Positions 21,807-33,532 of a DNA stretch of 64,000 bases are shown here, one piece after another. A program made the translations under genes and the position numbers. A model generated the notes under the pieces. That model worked only from the letters and a program-made list of their open reading frames with translations. It searched no databases and had not been told where the DNA came from. Positions within the stretch are counted from its first letter, which is position 1. Each line of letters starts with the position of its first letter. Source of the stretch: Isoetes taiwanensis (lineage: Eukaryota; Streptophyta; Lycopodiopsida; Isoetales; Isoetaceae); assembly GCA_021234155.1 (NCBI GenBank), contig JAJEKV010000071.1, positions 4,836,483-4,900,482 on the forward strand, written 5' to 3'.

Positions 21807-22985
21807 TACTGGGGTGGCAATGGGCGATTTCGGGATAGTCTTACCCACGGTTTCGGGGGATCCGGGAGGTAAAAAGCCGTCCTCCGGTATCCACTTGCCG
21901 GAGCTCGGCGAATCCGTTTGAGGACCCCGTTTAGCCGTCTTGCCCGACACCGCGTGAGGGTCACTGCATAAATCGGGCGTCCGACCCTGCGGCGACACAT
22001 CCAAGACGTCAGGTGGTGTTCCGCGCCTCGTTATCCTCTTGCCCGATCCAGCCCTCAGGAATCACCCGGCTGATCAACCCTCGGGATCACCAAGCCCCAA
22101 TGAATGCCAGCGCCCCAGATGTCGGTAGTGGGTGTGATCCCCTCCTCGGGGATAAGCCATCGGCGTGGCGATATCGGCCACCCGATATCGCCACGATCCG
22201 ACCTCGGGATCACCACCATGGCCGACTTCGGTAGGCATCGGGGGCGGGAAGATCGCCCTCCGGGATCGCGGAAAGGACCAGCCGGGCTCTCCAGCGCCCG
22301 ATATCAGCCCGGTGGTGAATCCCTCCTCGGGATCGCCCATTACCCCGTGATTACTTCCTCCGGGGATCACGAGGAATCGGCGGCGTTGATCCCCTCCCCT
22401 CAGGGATCGCCATCATGCGTGGCCGATATCGACCCACCGATATCGCCACGATCCGGCCTCAGGGATCACCACCATGGCGGACTCGAGGCCCAGGCGCCGA
22501 GGGACCGGGAAGATGCTGCCCCTCAGGGATCAGGAAAGGACTACGGCGATGCTCCGGCGCCGATATCAGCCCGTGGTGAATCCCTCCCTCGGGATCACCG
22601 ATACCCCAGTGATTACTTTCCTCCGGGATCACTTAGAATGACGGCGGTGATCCCCTCCTCGGGATCGCCCATGGCGTGGCGATATCGACTTACCCGATAT
22701 CACGCCACGATCCGACCTCGGGGATCACCACCATAACCCGACTTCGGGCGGCATCGAGGACGGGAAGATCTCTTTGCCCTCGGGATCCCAGACACCGGGG
22801 GCGTGATTCCTTCCTCGGGATCACCCGAAGGGGCGGATATCGGCGGACGTAGGCGGCGTTATCCTGCCTCCGGGGATCACTGCCGTGGGGCGATGCTCGG
22901 CGATCCGATATCCGCCTCGTTATCCGCCTCGGGGATCACCACCTCCGGTCGTGATTCCTTCCTCGGGATCCCCGTGCGATTTGCA
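21807..22985. repeat. Left TIR with internal palindromic repeats
   Basis: The outer 200 bp matches the right end without repeats. Inside, several imperfect units of about 230-300 bp contain GTGGCGATATCGG, CGATATCGCCACGATCC, CCTCGGGATCACCACCATGG and GATTACTTCCTC. Each unit is rich in GGGATC and GATATC dyads. The same blocks occur inverted at 31400-32100. Confidence 0.8.
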
Positions 22986-23329
22986 TGAAAATCGACGGTG
23001 GCCGGCGGGCGTGGAATGATCGTCGCGGCGGTTTTGAACATGTCGTACCCATGCGGACCAACCATCCCGATCGGACACGGGACGTCGAAACCACCCTCCG
23101 GGATCGCACATTTGTCTTCGAATTTTCTGCGGCTTTCTTTGCCGCGTGCACGGATGTTGGCGGCCCCTTGCAGCTATGGACGTTTGGGGGCCGGAGGAGA
23201 AGATAGCACGTATTTATCCGCTTAAGATCATCTTTAGGAGGTAAAACGTATATCGAAGTTCCCTTTCGCCATTCCATTTGCGTCTTTGAAATACATGTGG
23301 AGTCACCCCTAATGGCATTTTCGACCACA

Positions 23330-26073
23330 AAGACCTACGCTGGTTTCGTTTTTAAGAGCACCAAGTTCCTTTCATGCGGGGAGGTGGAGAAATGCTTGTG
23401 TGGACTGCTACCTTCCAACAAAACCGGGTTGAAGACTTCATTCTTGGAGAGCAAAAGAAATTGTGTGGCACCGTGCGGCTTCTACTTAAGGAGTTCCAAT
23501 CCAGAGAGGGTGCTAAAGAGGCCAACCGAGGATTCTTATTTGACTATGAAAAGGTATGTATTTAAAAACCCTATCCTCTAGTTTCATTGTTGTTGTTGTT
23601 GTTTATGTAGTAGAAAACATTGTAGCGAGAATCTTAGATGTACATGCACTACTTTCATGCACTAATTTTGAACACTCAAAATAGGTGCTTGGTGCACATA
23701 TGGTCCCAGGGACAAGACTTTGAACACTCACGTGGTTCTTGATGGACCACGCCAACCCGCACACACGCTTGAGAAAAGAGTTGAGAGGGGTGAGAGTGTG
23801 CGTAGGGGCTGCCAATGCCATTTTACCATTAGGCAACTCTACCTTCTCCCGAATGCTCTCAAGTTACTTATTATGGGTTTGAGCATAGAAATCTCCAAGG
23901 TGAGCCTTGCCATGGTAAATTTGTTGGCGAGAGAGAAAGGTATCAGATTCAAGCTAGCACCGTGGATCTCACAGGAATTGAGGGAATGGGTTAGAGAGAA
24001 GCTCGTGCATTGGCACACCCCACGAAGTGTTATGAACATGCACGAGGAGAGGTGGAGATTTAAAGTAGATGTGCATGGCAAGGATAGTTTGTGTAGGGAT
24101 GACATGCTGAAGATTCGGGATGTTTACAACATTGAGAAGAGTGTTGTTAGAAACACTTGGAAGCTACATGAAGACCTTCCCACTAGCATCAACATGTGGG
24201 TGCAACAACATCTAGAGTCCAGTGTTCTTGTATGAACATGGTGACACGTTCAATTGGGAGTGATGACTCCAATCCAAAGAGAGGCAATGCTGAAATTTGG
24301 AAAGAATAGGGCCATTTGCATGGATGCAACCTTCAAAACTAATGACAAGAGGTACACTCTAAGAGTTCATTTCCATTCTAGATCTTTTCCATAGTCACTT
24401 TAAAATGGCTATAGCAGTTGGTTTCAATCATGCAATGACATCTATTGGTTTAAAATTCAAGATGCAATGACAGCTATTGGTTTCAATTATGCAGGTACTA
24501 TCTTTTTACACTCATTGCCTTCGATGACCATTGCAATGGCATGCCATTGGCATATGTCATAACCAATTCTCAAAAAAGTAGGGCTATAACTAAGTGGTTG
24601 AAAGCACTAAAGGATTCATTATGCCAGGATGATCCGGTTGGCACCCTTCTTGCATCATAACCGGCGATCGATCTTTGAAATCAAAGGCGTAAAAATGTAA
24701 GTGATCGTGGCAATTTTCCCCAAGTTATACTTTCTTGCATACTTTCTAACACTAACACTTGTAGGTTTTCCCAAGCGTGCCTGTGCAAATATGCATTTGG
24801 CATGTGAGAAGAGCCTGGATTAAGTGGCTAAGCAAAAATGTAAGGAGTAAGGTGCATAGAAATGAAATGTTCAAGGAGCTAGGGAATATAATGTACAAGA
24901 CAGAGGGTCCTGTAGGGGACAATGAGTATGGTCATGAGTACAGGGAAGCTGTTAGGAAAGAGGCTATCAAGAGATTGGAAGAGTTGGTGAGGAAGTATCC
25001 TCAATACCCTAAATTGTCGGCCTACATGAGTAAGGAGTGGACTAAGAACATCTGTGAATGGGTATTGGCTACAAGAATGTACATGCACTCCAATCAAGAG
25101 ACCAATGCTGCCATAGAGGCATGGCATGCTGCCCTTAAGTTGCGCCTAGGCATATGTAAACGTGCACTTCGAGGAGGGAGAATTGTTGGTTGCTCTACAT
25201 TCTCACTAACAATGTGGAGACACACATGGCTTATATGAGGTAACATTTACATATCACTATTTACCTTGCAAACTTACCTCACCTTGCAAATGGTTGATAT
25301 ATAGCTATGTTCTAGGTCTATGAAGGAACATGGATTTGTAGTGAACACCTCACAGGAACAAATAGTAGAGTGCGCCAATTAGAATTTCGGGAGAATTGCC
25401 GACGAACAAGTCACAATTACCAACCCGAGGAGGGAGAGGCTGAAGTGCAAACCGAGCGCACTCTTGGACAGGGCCCGTACTTTGTTGCTGGAGCACACAA
25501 GAATTGGGCATGTTGTGATTGCCCTTGGGGAGCCAAGGGTAATCTATGTAAGCATCAGGTGAAAGTTATGCAAATGCTTGGCAATTCTGAGGGGATCAAG
25601 ATCTCTTACGGTATTGGGTTCCCAATATGGGACAATAGGTGGGGGCATGGACCACCAAGCAATCTGGCGTGCAAGAGAGTTGTGGAGACCAGGGATCGGA
25701 GGTGCTTGAGATAATGCGCTACGGGGAAGAGTCTCCCTTGCAAACAAGCGATCAAGTGGACTTGAACAAGACTCGAGGAGCCTCCTTGGAGGCGGTAATT
25801 GCTAGAGTGATGTCTAGGGCTCAAAAAGATCCTAACATTTTAGTTGCAACTGATTCTCTCATGAGGCAGCTCGACTTTAGACTTGAGAAGATGGATGACA
25901 TAGTTGGCACGAGCACTAATATATCAACTCTACCCGAACTTACCTTGGAGGTGAATTGTGGTACTAGCTTGTCACGGCTGAAGCCTGTTATAGAACTTGG
26001 AAAACATAAGGTGAAGAAAGCAAGGAAGAGTTGGAAGGAACTTCAGATGGAGGCCTCATGCAAGGCACCATGA
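23330..26073 (+). pseudogene. MULE transposase with MULE and SWIM domains, frame-disrupted
   Basis: Transposase of the Mutator superfamily, which cuts the element at its TIRs. Exons join across canonical introns: 24352-24494 (AAGAG|GTACAC...GCAG|GTACTA) and 24697-24764 are clear and keep frame; others lie near 23553-23700 and 25239-25320. In order: N-terminal region with a GCQCHFTIRQLYLLPNA segment (about 23805-23860), the first catalytic Asp in MDATFKTND (about 24320-24345), AFDDHCNGMPLAYVI, a second Asp in ITGDRSLKSKA (about 24657-24690), VFPSVPVQICIWHVRRAW, and TNAAIEAWHAALK carrying the probable catalytic Glu (about 25100-25140). Then CWLLYILTNNVE and a SWIM finger, CCDCPWGAKGNLCKH (about 25508-25555). 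The C-terminus ends at 26073. Stops or shifts near 24234, 24650, 25190 and 25370 break the frame. Confidence 0.75.
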
Positions 26074-26249
26074 TTCCCAAATTTCGGGACCTGAAACATG
26101 ACTCTCAGAATCAGAACATGACTTTTATTTCTCAATCTTTCAATGAATATCACTAAATGTAATGTTTAAATGTTCTAAGGTTATGGTAAATGGTAAATGG
26201 TAAATGTTATGTAATGGTGAATGTTATGTAATGGTACAATGGTTATAGG

Positions 26250-26660
26250 GTTATCAATTTAATCCCGTCCCTGCGGGTGATCAGGGGAGGATGGGATCGT
26301 GTGGTGATCCCCACCTCGGGATCACCAGCCAGCTTGACGGGATTCATTTTTTAATTTTTTTTTTCCCCCAAGGTACAATGGTTCTAAGGTTATCATTTTA
26401 ATCCCGTCCGCTTTTTGGTGATCCGGAGAGGCGGGATCACGGTGGTGATCCCCACCTCCCGGGATCACCCAGTGACGGGATTCATTTTTAATTTTTTTTT
26501 TCCCCCAAGGTACAATGGTTCTAAGGTTATCATTTTAATCCCGTCCGCCTGCTGGTGATCCCGGAGGACGGGATCACGTGTGGTGATCCCCACCTCCGGG
26601 ATCTCCAAAGCGGACGGGATTCATTTCTTATTTTTTTTACTCCCCCTAAGGTACCATGGT
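26250..26660. repeat. Internal tandem array of GGTGATCC dyads, type 1
   Basis: Three units of about 130 bp. Each runs from GGTACAATGGTTCTAAGG through TTAATCCCGTCCG, a GGTGATCC...GGATCAC dyad, and CGGGATTCATTTTTAATTTT to a CCCCCAAGG end. It separates the transposase gene from the minus-strand accessory ORF. Confidence 0.85.
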
Positions 26661-26871
26661 TCAAAGGTCTATTTATTTCCTAATGGTTTAATTCAATTCA
26701 TTTGCATGTTTCAAATGGATGATAAGTTACAATGGGGCCTTACAATGGCCTAAACCGACATTCTAATTCGAATCATTACGAATCAACATCGCTAATCGTT
26801 CCCATGCCTTACGCCGGACGTCCTCGTGATTACATCCGCACACCCCGAGGGGTAGTGTCCACATGATGTGA

Positions 26872-27369
26872 TCAAGATGTCGCATAAAGATGGATCAGAC
26901 CCTCTAGGACTTCCCTAATTAGAACCTTCTTTTCTGACCTCAGGTGCGGCATACATTTCCTCGAAGCGGGGCTTTTAGGGTGTTGCCTTCCCGCACAATG
27001 TCCGTAGCTAGCAAATTCTTCAAAGCCTTGCCCCGGATAATGCACTTCTTCAATTCCCAAAGCAATGCCACGCGGGCTTGGCCGACCGGGATCATTGTCC
27101 AGAGGCCTAGGGGTCTCTCTGCTGTATTCCCCATTCTCCACGGTCTCTGCATGAACCATGAGGGGATCATGCAAAGATTAGTATGAAAGTAGAACATAAA
27201 TGTGAAGGAAGACAACAACATGCTTACTTTGGAACGTTTTGATGCTGTCGGGTTGGGCGAGATCTAGCCCCACTTCCTCCTGAATTTCATTCAAGTGGAC
27301 GAGAATATCCTCAAGGCTGTGGGCATTGATGGCACTGCCCTGCTGTAGCTGTTGTCGGGTCCTCACCAT
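26872..27369 (-). CDS. Small spliced accessory ORF of the MULE, unknown function
   Basis: Exon 1 (27369 to about 27234) begins MVRTRQQLQQGSAINAHSLE and ends at a GTAAGC donor. The following minus-strand DNA stays open in two frames to about 26872. One, with acceptor CATGCAG near 27150, runs TVENGEYSRETPRPLDNDPG. The other, probably the more protein-like, includes ARVALLWELKKCIIRGKALK. I recognise no domain. Its place between the transposase and the protease, within the TIRs, marks it as a possible element-encoded accessory gene. Confidence 0.4.
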
Positions 27370-27559
27370 CTGTCACTCAGCTACTGAACTCAATTGAAAC
27401 CAAGCCCCAACTTACTTTCTAGCAAGAACCACTAAGGCAAGGGTATATATAGACTCATGAATCAACCGTTGTACTATCCGTTGTACAACGGGTAACCCTT
27501 GATTTCAATTTGTAATGGTAAAGTGGTAAAGTGGACCTTTTTTCCAATGGCTAGGTACC

Positions 27560-28480
27560 TCTATTATTTTTTTTTGGATGGGGATAGGATGATGGATTTT
27601 TGATCCCCACCTCAGGGATGGCTAGGCGAGCCTCTTTTTCTAAGGCTCTATGGTTCAAAGGTTTTCGAATTTATTCCCGTCCGTGATCTGGTGATCCCGG
27701 AGGTCGGGATCACGTCCGTGATCTGGTGATCCCGGAGGTCGGGATCACTAGTGGTGATCCCGACCTCGGGATTATTTCGCGGACTTCCCTGCCTATTAGG
27801 TACAATGGTTATATTCCCGTCCGCCATCTGGTGATCCCGGAGGTGGGGATCACCGTGGGTTATCCCCCCACGGGATCACCCGGATCGCTGAACCGAGCCT
27901 CTTTTTTCTAAGGCTCTATGGTTCAAGGGTTTTGAATTTATTCGGGTCGGGTGAATGGTGATCCCGGAGGTCGGGATCACGTCCGTGATCTGGTGATCCC
28001 GGAGGTCGGGATCACTAGTGGTGATCCCGACCTCCGGGATCACCAGTCGTGGGGACATTTTATTTTTCCCGCTATTAGGTACAATGGTTATATTCCCGTC
28101 CCGCCGGGGATCACCGTGGGTGATCCCCGGATCACCGGATGGCGGACGAGCCTTTTTCTAAGGCTCTATGGTTCTAAGGTTTTCGAATTTATTCCCGGCC
28201 GTGATCTGGTGATCCCGGAGGTGGTGATCCCCACCCATGGTGATCCCCACCTCCGGGATCACCAGATGGCGGACGAGCCTTTTTTTTTCTAAGGCTCTAT
28301 GGTTCTAAGGTTTTCGAATTTATTCCCGTCCTCTGGGATCACCACAATAATTGTTTTTTTTTTGTGTTTGTCTTTTCCATTGGTTGTTTTAATATTTGCC
28401 TCCCTGGGGATCCCGGAGGTGTTCAAACTTCGGGATCCCAGAGCTATTCAAGTTTGGGGATCCCAGAGGTGTTCAAATTC
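27560..28480. repeat. Internal tandem array of GGTGATCC dyads, type 2
   Basis: Repeated units carry CTAAGGCTCTATGGTTC, GAATTTATTCCCGTCCG, TGGTGATCCCGGAGGTCGGG and its inverse. GGTGATCCCGGAGGTCGGGATCAC is itself a near-perfect dyad and recurs about six times. The tail (28405-28475) has three GGGATCCCGGAGGTGTTCAA-like units. Open frames across this block are repeat translations. Confidence 0.85.
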
Positions 28481-28767
28481 CCAAACATCTGTGGCCAACA
28501 TCTGTTATGAATTGAGGAATTGAGGGGATGCAGATTGACAGTTCAGGAGTAAACCCGGATAAGGTAAAACAAAAGCTATTTCCCACATCAATTAACCATT
28601 CAGAAACTGTCATATTTTACAATCATAGCAAAAAATTTACATGTTGAACAAGGATCAAAAGTTTTTTTCGTTATGGACCATTCAAAGATCAAAGCGGGTC
28701 ACGGCCGATCGAATTGGTTGCTACCCCGGGCAAGTAGAAGGTTGATTTTCTGCTTTTAGGCAGATCC

Positions 28768-30624
28768 TTAACTTCGCAGCATGACCTTGAAGCTTGTCCT
28801 CAAATTGTCCATGTCTTCTTTGGCAAACCGGTCCTCGTGGATCACCATCGTACCACGATAGATTATAAATGGATGATAAATAAATTTGCTGATCAAGAAA
28901 AGAGGAAGATAAGACATAGACAACTCACATCTATATCCTTCATGTAGAGTTCTTTGATGAATTTCTGCACACAACCAATAACATAGATGCCACAATCCTG
29001 GTTGTTGTGCTGCTGTGGAGCTTCCATCAAGATTACTGGTGCATTATGCAATGCTGATGCCTCGTGCCTCCACCTCTTAAATACATCACTTAAAAACCTG
29101 CAATTCAAGGCATTAGAAGCCAGACCATTAGAAGATAGGCTATGAATGAATAGTTACCAAATTTTGCACTCACAAAGTGATGAACCCGCGTGTTGGAGCA
29201 TGGAGGGGATCAAAGGAATCGAAGTGCAATATGCAAGGGCAAGGCTTCTTCAATTTCTGGCATGCCAAAGGATCAGCCACCAAAATAAAGAGGCTCCAGT
29301 GGCCACTGCATAGGACAAGCTGTCATCAATTCAAACCAAAACTAAAAAGGCAATAAAAAATCCACTTCCCAAACCCAATTTACCTGGCATTGACCGGTAT
29401 GTAGTAGAACTGTGCATACTGGATTTTCCACACGGCCTTGCCAAAGGGGGATCCCGGAATTAGCTTGACGAACTGCTCGTAGGCACCACAGAGGCCTGGT
29501 TTTGTGCCATTTAGAAACAGGCCAAAAGCAGCAGGGTGGAGGAAGACATGATGACAGCGTTTTTGGTGAGGAATTGAGTGTGCAAGAACCCTGCCAAAGC
29601 TCAACTTAGCATACCATGCAAGAAATAAAAACAAAGACAACACACATACAGTAAATAGGCTCCTAGGCAGTCGGCATCGATCTCTGAATCTTCAATACCG
29701 AGGTCACCTGGAATAGTCGAGAATTTTCGTGCCTCTGTCCTCGAGATGTGGAATTCAACATCGGATGATTTGTTGCCCACCTTCAACAGAGGACTTTGAA
29801 CCACAATTGGATAATCCGGAGAAAATCTAAAGCGCCAAAGCTCCTTTCTAATCCCCCTGTCATATAATTTTAGAGATTCAAAGAAGTGGGGGTCCAAAGA
29901 TATACAAATACCACATTTTTATCTTGCTCGGGTCGGGGAGCCAATTCATGCGCATTTTCGGGCTCCTCCTCCTCCTCGATTCTTCATGCACAATATGGTT
30001 TGGAGCCATCAAATGCATCCCTCGGGGCCTGCACAAAAGTCCGCTTCCTTGGGGTCACCGTAGACTTGGGCTATTCGAATTTGGGGTTTTGGGAGGAGGT
30101 GAATTAAAATCAAAGCGTATCTTGCGCGACTTCAAACTCCGCACTCACATCGTCTTTCGTCCAACCGGTGCTGTTCATAGCTCAAATCACCAAACAAATC
30201 CTTCTCATCCAAATTGCCATGCTTGCCCCTAATCCTTTCCTTGATTTCCCTTATCCGCTCTACCCGCATTTCTAGTTACGTGGCCTCCTTTCTCCGCTTT
30301 TTTGCAGGTTTATAAACTTCGGCTCGGGCGTGTCATCCAAAAGGCCGAGGGCGATTTGCTCATCGCCATACGCTCTGCTGCTGCCCTTGCCCTCACGAAG
30401 TTTTCGATCTCGTTTTGGCTAAATTTGAAGTGGGGGTCAAGAGATCTCTCCACACTTATCTTCCCATAATCTCTAACCCTCACCTTGCCTTGTTCTTGAA
30501 TTCGACCCCTCGAGGCATCCGGAAGCTTTGTAATTTTGCCATAATTGATGCACCACGAACCTATGATTCTCGATTCGATCTTCCTTTGTAGGAGGGATTT
30601 GCGATCCAGGCACTGCAACGCCAT
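28768..30624 (-). CDS. Ulp1/SENP-like SUMO protease (C48) carried by the MULE
   Basis: Cysteine protease of the Ulp1 family, whose cellular members process or remove SUMO. The minus-strand exons read from the N-terminus (30624, MALQCLDRKSLLQRKIESRI) through a charged linker (30300-29900, frame unsettled). The C48 domain follows: EFHISRTEARKFSTIPGD and DSEIDADCLGAYL (29760-29650), FYYIPVNAR (29400), HWSLFILVADPL with the catalytic His (about 29300), CILHFDS with the Asp (about 29220), and QDCGIYVIGCVQKF with the Cys and oxyanion-hole Gln (about 29000-28960). It ends NLRTSFKVMLRS with a stop at 28768. His, Asp, Gln and Cys are all present, so the core looks intact. Introns fall between the exon blocks; one or two 1-base shifts may exist upstream of the domain. 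Confidence 0.75.
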
Positions 30625-30639
30625 TTTCGACCGACATCG

Positions 30640-31399
30640 ATCATACCGTAGTCCTTCAAAATTTCTTGATTGGTCGGTTCCTCGCTTGGATTGGCGTTAA
30701 AACATTCAATATTACTTTTCGGGGCCTCATCCCCTCATCCGCATTTCTAGCATTCTTTAGATCATCCGCTTTTTCGTGGCATTGGCCATCAAGCTGAAGC
30801 CTCGCCCCACGGCGGCAGGGGTATTTTTCGTGGTGAAGCGCCCTTAGCTCTTGCTTACGCCCTTAATCTCTTCTTGTTAGGGATTGAACCTCTTGGTCGG
30901 ATTCAATCGAGCAATATCTTTTGAGGCGGTCGGGCAATGGCCAAGCCGAGTTTCCTTCCATTTCCCCATTCGGTTCGTTAATGGAGGTATTTAGGCTGAT
31001 TTGAAGTTAATCGACTCCTCCACCATCGTAAAAATAACATAACCGGTTAGAATAAGACTAAAATAGACTTTAACAACGGATACGTCCATGGCGCTTACCT
31101 TTAAATACTCGGCGGATGCAACAAGTTAATGGCGCCCTCTGATTCGGCGACAATCGGGCCCTTTCAATCGATTTCGGTCCGGAAAGGGCAATCGTTTGGC
31201 GCCGCGAGTTCGGACATAGCCATCGCACCACCGTGCTCCCTTCCTCCCGGAATCCCCCCGCACGCGTGGCGGCAGCACTGGGCCCGCATTTAATAATCGG
31301 GCGGTTTTCCCGCTCTCCGGTTACACCATTAGTGGATGGCGTCGATTTACCCACCTAGGCCGCCGGGCATTAATTCAAACCAATGGCATCGATTGAACC
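30640..31399. other. MULE interior between Ulp1 gene and right TIR
   Basis: Moderately GC-rich DNA with no clear ORF. Probably holds the promoter and 5' leader of the minus-strand Ulp1-like gene. No TATA box stands out. Confidence 0.4.
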
Positions 31400-32332
31400 G
31401 TGGGACGCCCCCGCCACAAGGCAAGTGGTGATCCCGGAGGTTTTCACCGAAGGACTTTCGGGGATCCCGAGGTCGGAATAAGCCCGGCAATAACGCATCC
31501 GATATCGCCATGGCGATCCCGGAGGAGGGATCACCGCCGTCGCGATCCGTGATCCCGAGGAAGTAATCACGCCCGGGTATCGGTGATCCCGAGGAGGGAT
31601 TCACCACGGCTGATAGACGGGCGGATATCGCCGAGTCCTTTTCCGGGATCCCGAGAGCAAGATCTTCCCCGTCCCGATGCCGGCCCGAGTCGGGCCATGG
31701 TGGTGATCCCGAGGTCGGATGTGGCGATATCGGGTGGCGATCGCCACGCCGATGGCGGTATCCGGAGGAGGGATCTTTGCCGTGATTCGGGTGGGATCCC
31801 GAGGAAGTAATCACGCCGGGGTATCGGTGATCCGGAGGAGGGATTCACCACGGCTGATGTCGAAGCGGATATCCGGCTGGTCCTTCCTCGATCCGGAGGG
31901 CGATCTTCCTGTCCCGATGCCTACCGAAGCCCATGATGGTGGTGATCCCTGAGGCGGGATCGTGGCGATATCGGTGGCCGATATCTACCACGCGATGGCG
32001 ATCCCGGAGGAGGGATCACACCCACGAGCCGGGCGGCGGTTATCGCTTCAGCTTGGTGATCCGAGGCCGGGGTCAAAGGCGTCGGGATTCGGGAGGGATC
32101 GAGGCGTTAGCAGGATAGCCTGCGGGCGAAGGGAACACCACGCGGGCGGCCGGATGTGTGGCGGGTCGGGGCGGGGGATTTATGCAGATCCCCACACGCG
32201 GTGTCGTAAGTCACGGCGAACGGGGGTCCTAAACGGATTCCGTCGAGCCCCGGCGGTGATCTGGGAGGGCTTTTTTTACCTCCGGATCCCCAAACCGGGG
32301 TAAGACTATCCGAGCCGCAATGGACTGGCAGT
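31400..32332. repeat. Right TIR with internal palindromic repeats
   Basis: Contains the inverse of the left-end blocks: GGTGGTGATCCCGAGGTCGG, GTGGCGATATCGGGTGGCGA, GAGGAAGTAATCACGCC twice, and GGAGGGATTCACCACGGCTG twice. The last 200 bp (32130-32332) mirrors the unique outer part of the left TIR. The number of internal units differs between the two ends, as expected from slippage or unequal exchange. Confidence 0.8.
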
Positions 32333-32820
32333 TATTCATCGATAATGTGGGCGAAATTGGGAATGGTATCTTCCTATATATAAGATTACTAGCTGCCTTT
32401 TTGGAATTATAGATATCTATCTTTCCGGCAAAAAATAGGCTAAAATTAGAATTAGAGATGCCCCTTTTTGTTCCCGACTACAGCCTCATTTATTTCCGGC
32501 AATGAGCTCCCATAAGACCGAGATAGGTTGAGGCGTGGATGTAATTTGAAGCTTTTGATTCCATAACAGATATTCATTTCCTCATTAAACCGTCCAATTG
32601 ATGCCGTCCATGCCGGCATAAGTCGCTTATAGTTGAAATCCTTGCTGTGGCATGAGTTTGTCACAGAAAATTTATGAGTTTGGCACAGAAAATTGAGGAC
32701 CCATCGGCTTGTGAGCTAAATGCTACGCTAATTGGTTAATTTGCAGACTCGGGGAACAACCCATTTCTGAGCACTGCCTTAGCCCCGTTTGATCTTTTCA
32801 TCTGGGAAACTGTAGAAGAA
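32333..32820. other. Spacer with short tandem duplication
   Basis: Begins with TATTCATCG, the candidate right copy of the MULE target-site duplication. At 32650-32692 a unit of about 22 bp, GAGTTTGTCACAGAAAATTT, is repeated once with one change. No gene. Confidence 0.4.
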
Positions 32821-32936
32821 GGGGTTAAACCCCCTTTAGAGCCCATTACGGCAAATAAATGGGCGAGCCCGGAGGGGCGAGCCCATTTATTTTTGCCGTA
32901 ATGGGTGAGAAAGGGGGTTTGACCCCTTTAACCGGC
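32821..32936. repeat. Large near-perfect foldback
   Basis: Arms of about 50 bp: GGGGTTAAACCCCCTTTA and CCCATTACGGCAAATAAATG on the left are mirrored by CATTTATTTTTGCCGTAATG and AAAGGGGGTTTGACCCC on the right. The loop is only a few bases, around CCGGAGG. The plus-strand ORF beginning at 32859 crosses the palindrome and is unlikely to be a gene. Confidence 0.85.
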
Positions 32937-32989
32937 AGGGTCCGAGACTGCTTTAGCAGCTACAAGGAAAATCCGCATCAGCGGAGCTC

Positions 32990-33400
32990 CGGTTTAAGCA
33001 GAGATTTAAGCTCCTACCATGACCAAACAAAACAGAGATTTAAACAGAGATTTAAGGCGTTAGAACCTTGTTTTTCCTACCATGACCAAACAAAATCAGG
33101 CGCAGCCATGGCTCAGCTGCAGAAACGAAGTCCATTCAAAAGGCTGAACGGCATAAAACAGGGTCTGAATAGAATAAAGTATGCCCTTCAAAAGCATTCC
33201 GGTTCAGAACTCGGCTTTAGTAGATCGATTTGGTCGAAAATGGGCTACAGAGGAGAAATGCTAGGGTTTGGATGATCTGGGGGCGATTTTGGAGCTTGGC
33301 GGCAGCTGCGGCGATGGCAGCCTCTGCAACATGCTCTAAGTTACCTTGATTTTGTTTTCGTCATGGTAGTGCAAGGCCAGAGCTCCAGAGCTCCAATTTA
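32990..33400. repeat. Direct and inverted CTACCATGACCAAAC repeats
   Basis: CTACCATGACCAAACAAAA occurs at about 33015 and 33081, next to repeated CAGAGATTTAA. A related inverse, TTTTGTTTTCGTCATGGTAG, lies at about 33350, followed by GAGCTCCAGAGCTCC. The whole may be a small inverted-repeat element with the 32821 foldback at one side. Confidence 0.5.
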
Positions 33401-33478
33401 AGAAAAGCCTTCAAGATGGCCGGCTGGAGCTGTCTTCGTTGAGATGCTGATATTTGATAGCCAAGAAATTTGATAGGC

Positions 33479-33532
33479 AGACGGTTTATCAAGATAAACA
33501 GCCAAGCAGATGGTTTATCAAGATAAACAGGC
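33479..33532 (+). repeat. Tandem GGTTTATCAAGATAAAC palindrome
   Basis: Two copies of a unit of about 28 bp, each centred on TTTATCAAGATAAA, itself a dyad. Confidence 0.8.

Larger units (their letters stand above)
21807..32332. mobile_element. 10.5-kb Mutator-like element with Ulp1 protease (KI/Kaonashi-type)
   Basis: The ends are inverted copies. The left reads ACTGGGGTGGCAATGGGC then GGGATAGTCTTACCC; the inverse of the right reads ACTGCCAGTCCATTGCGG then GGATAGTCTTACCCC. Homology continues for about 1 kb. The flanks TATTCACAT (21798-21806) and TATTCATCG (32333-32341) share their first six bases, close to the 9-bp duplication expected of Mutator elements. Inside are a MULE/SWIM transposase (plus strand), a small spliced ORF and a Ulp1/C48 cysteine protease gene (minus strand), and internal GGTGATCC...GGATCACC arrays. 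The pairing of MULE transposase and Ulp1 protease is known from plant KI (Kaonashi) elements. Both main genes need frame corrections, so present autonomy is doubtful. Confidence 0.8.

Noticed and set aside
22013-22988. Plus-strand ORFs in the GC-rich region, up to 210 codons
   Set aside because: They cross the MULE left TIR repeat units and carry no domain; the same blocks inverted give similar frames at the other end.
27726-28523. ORFs rich in GDP, PEVGI and RDH motifs
   Set aside because: Translations of GGTGATCCCGGAGG repeat units inside the MULE.
32859-33275. 138-codon ORF starting MGEPGGASPF
   Set aside because: Its start lies in a perfect palindrome and the rest crosses short direct repeats.
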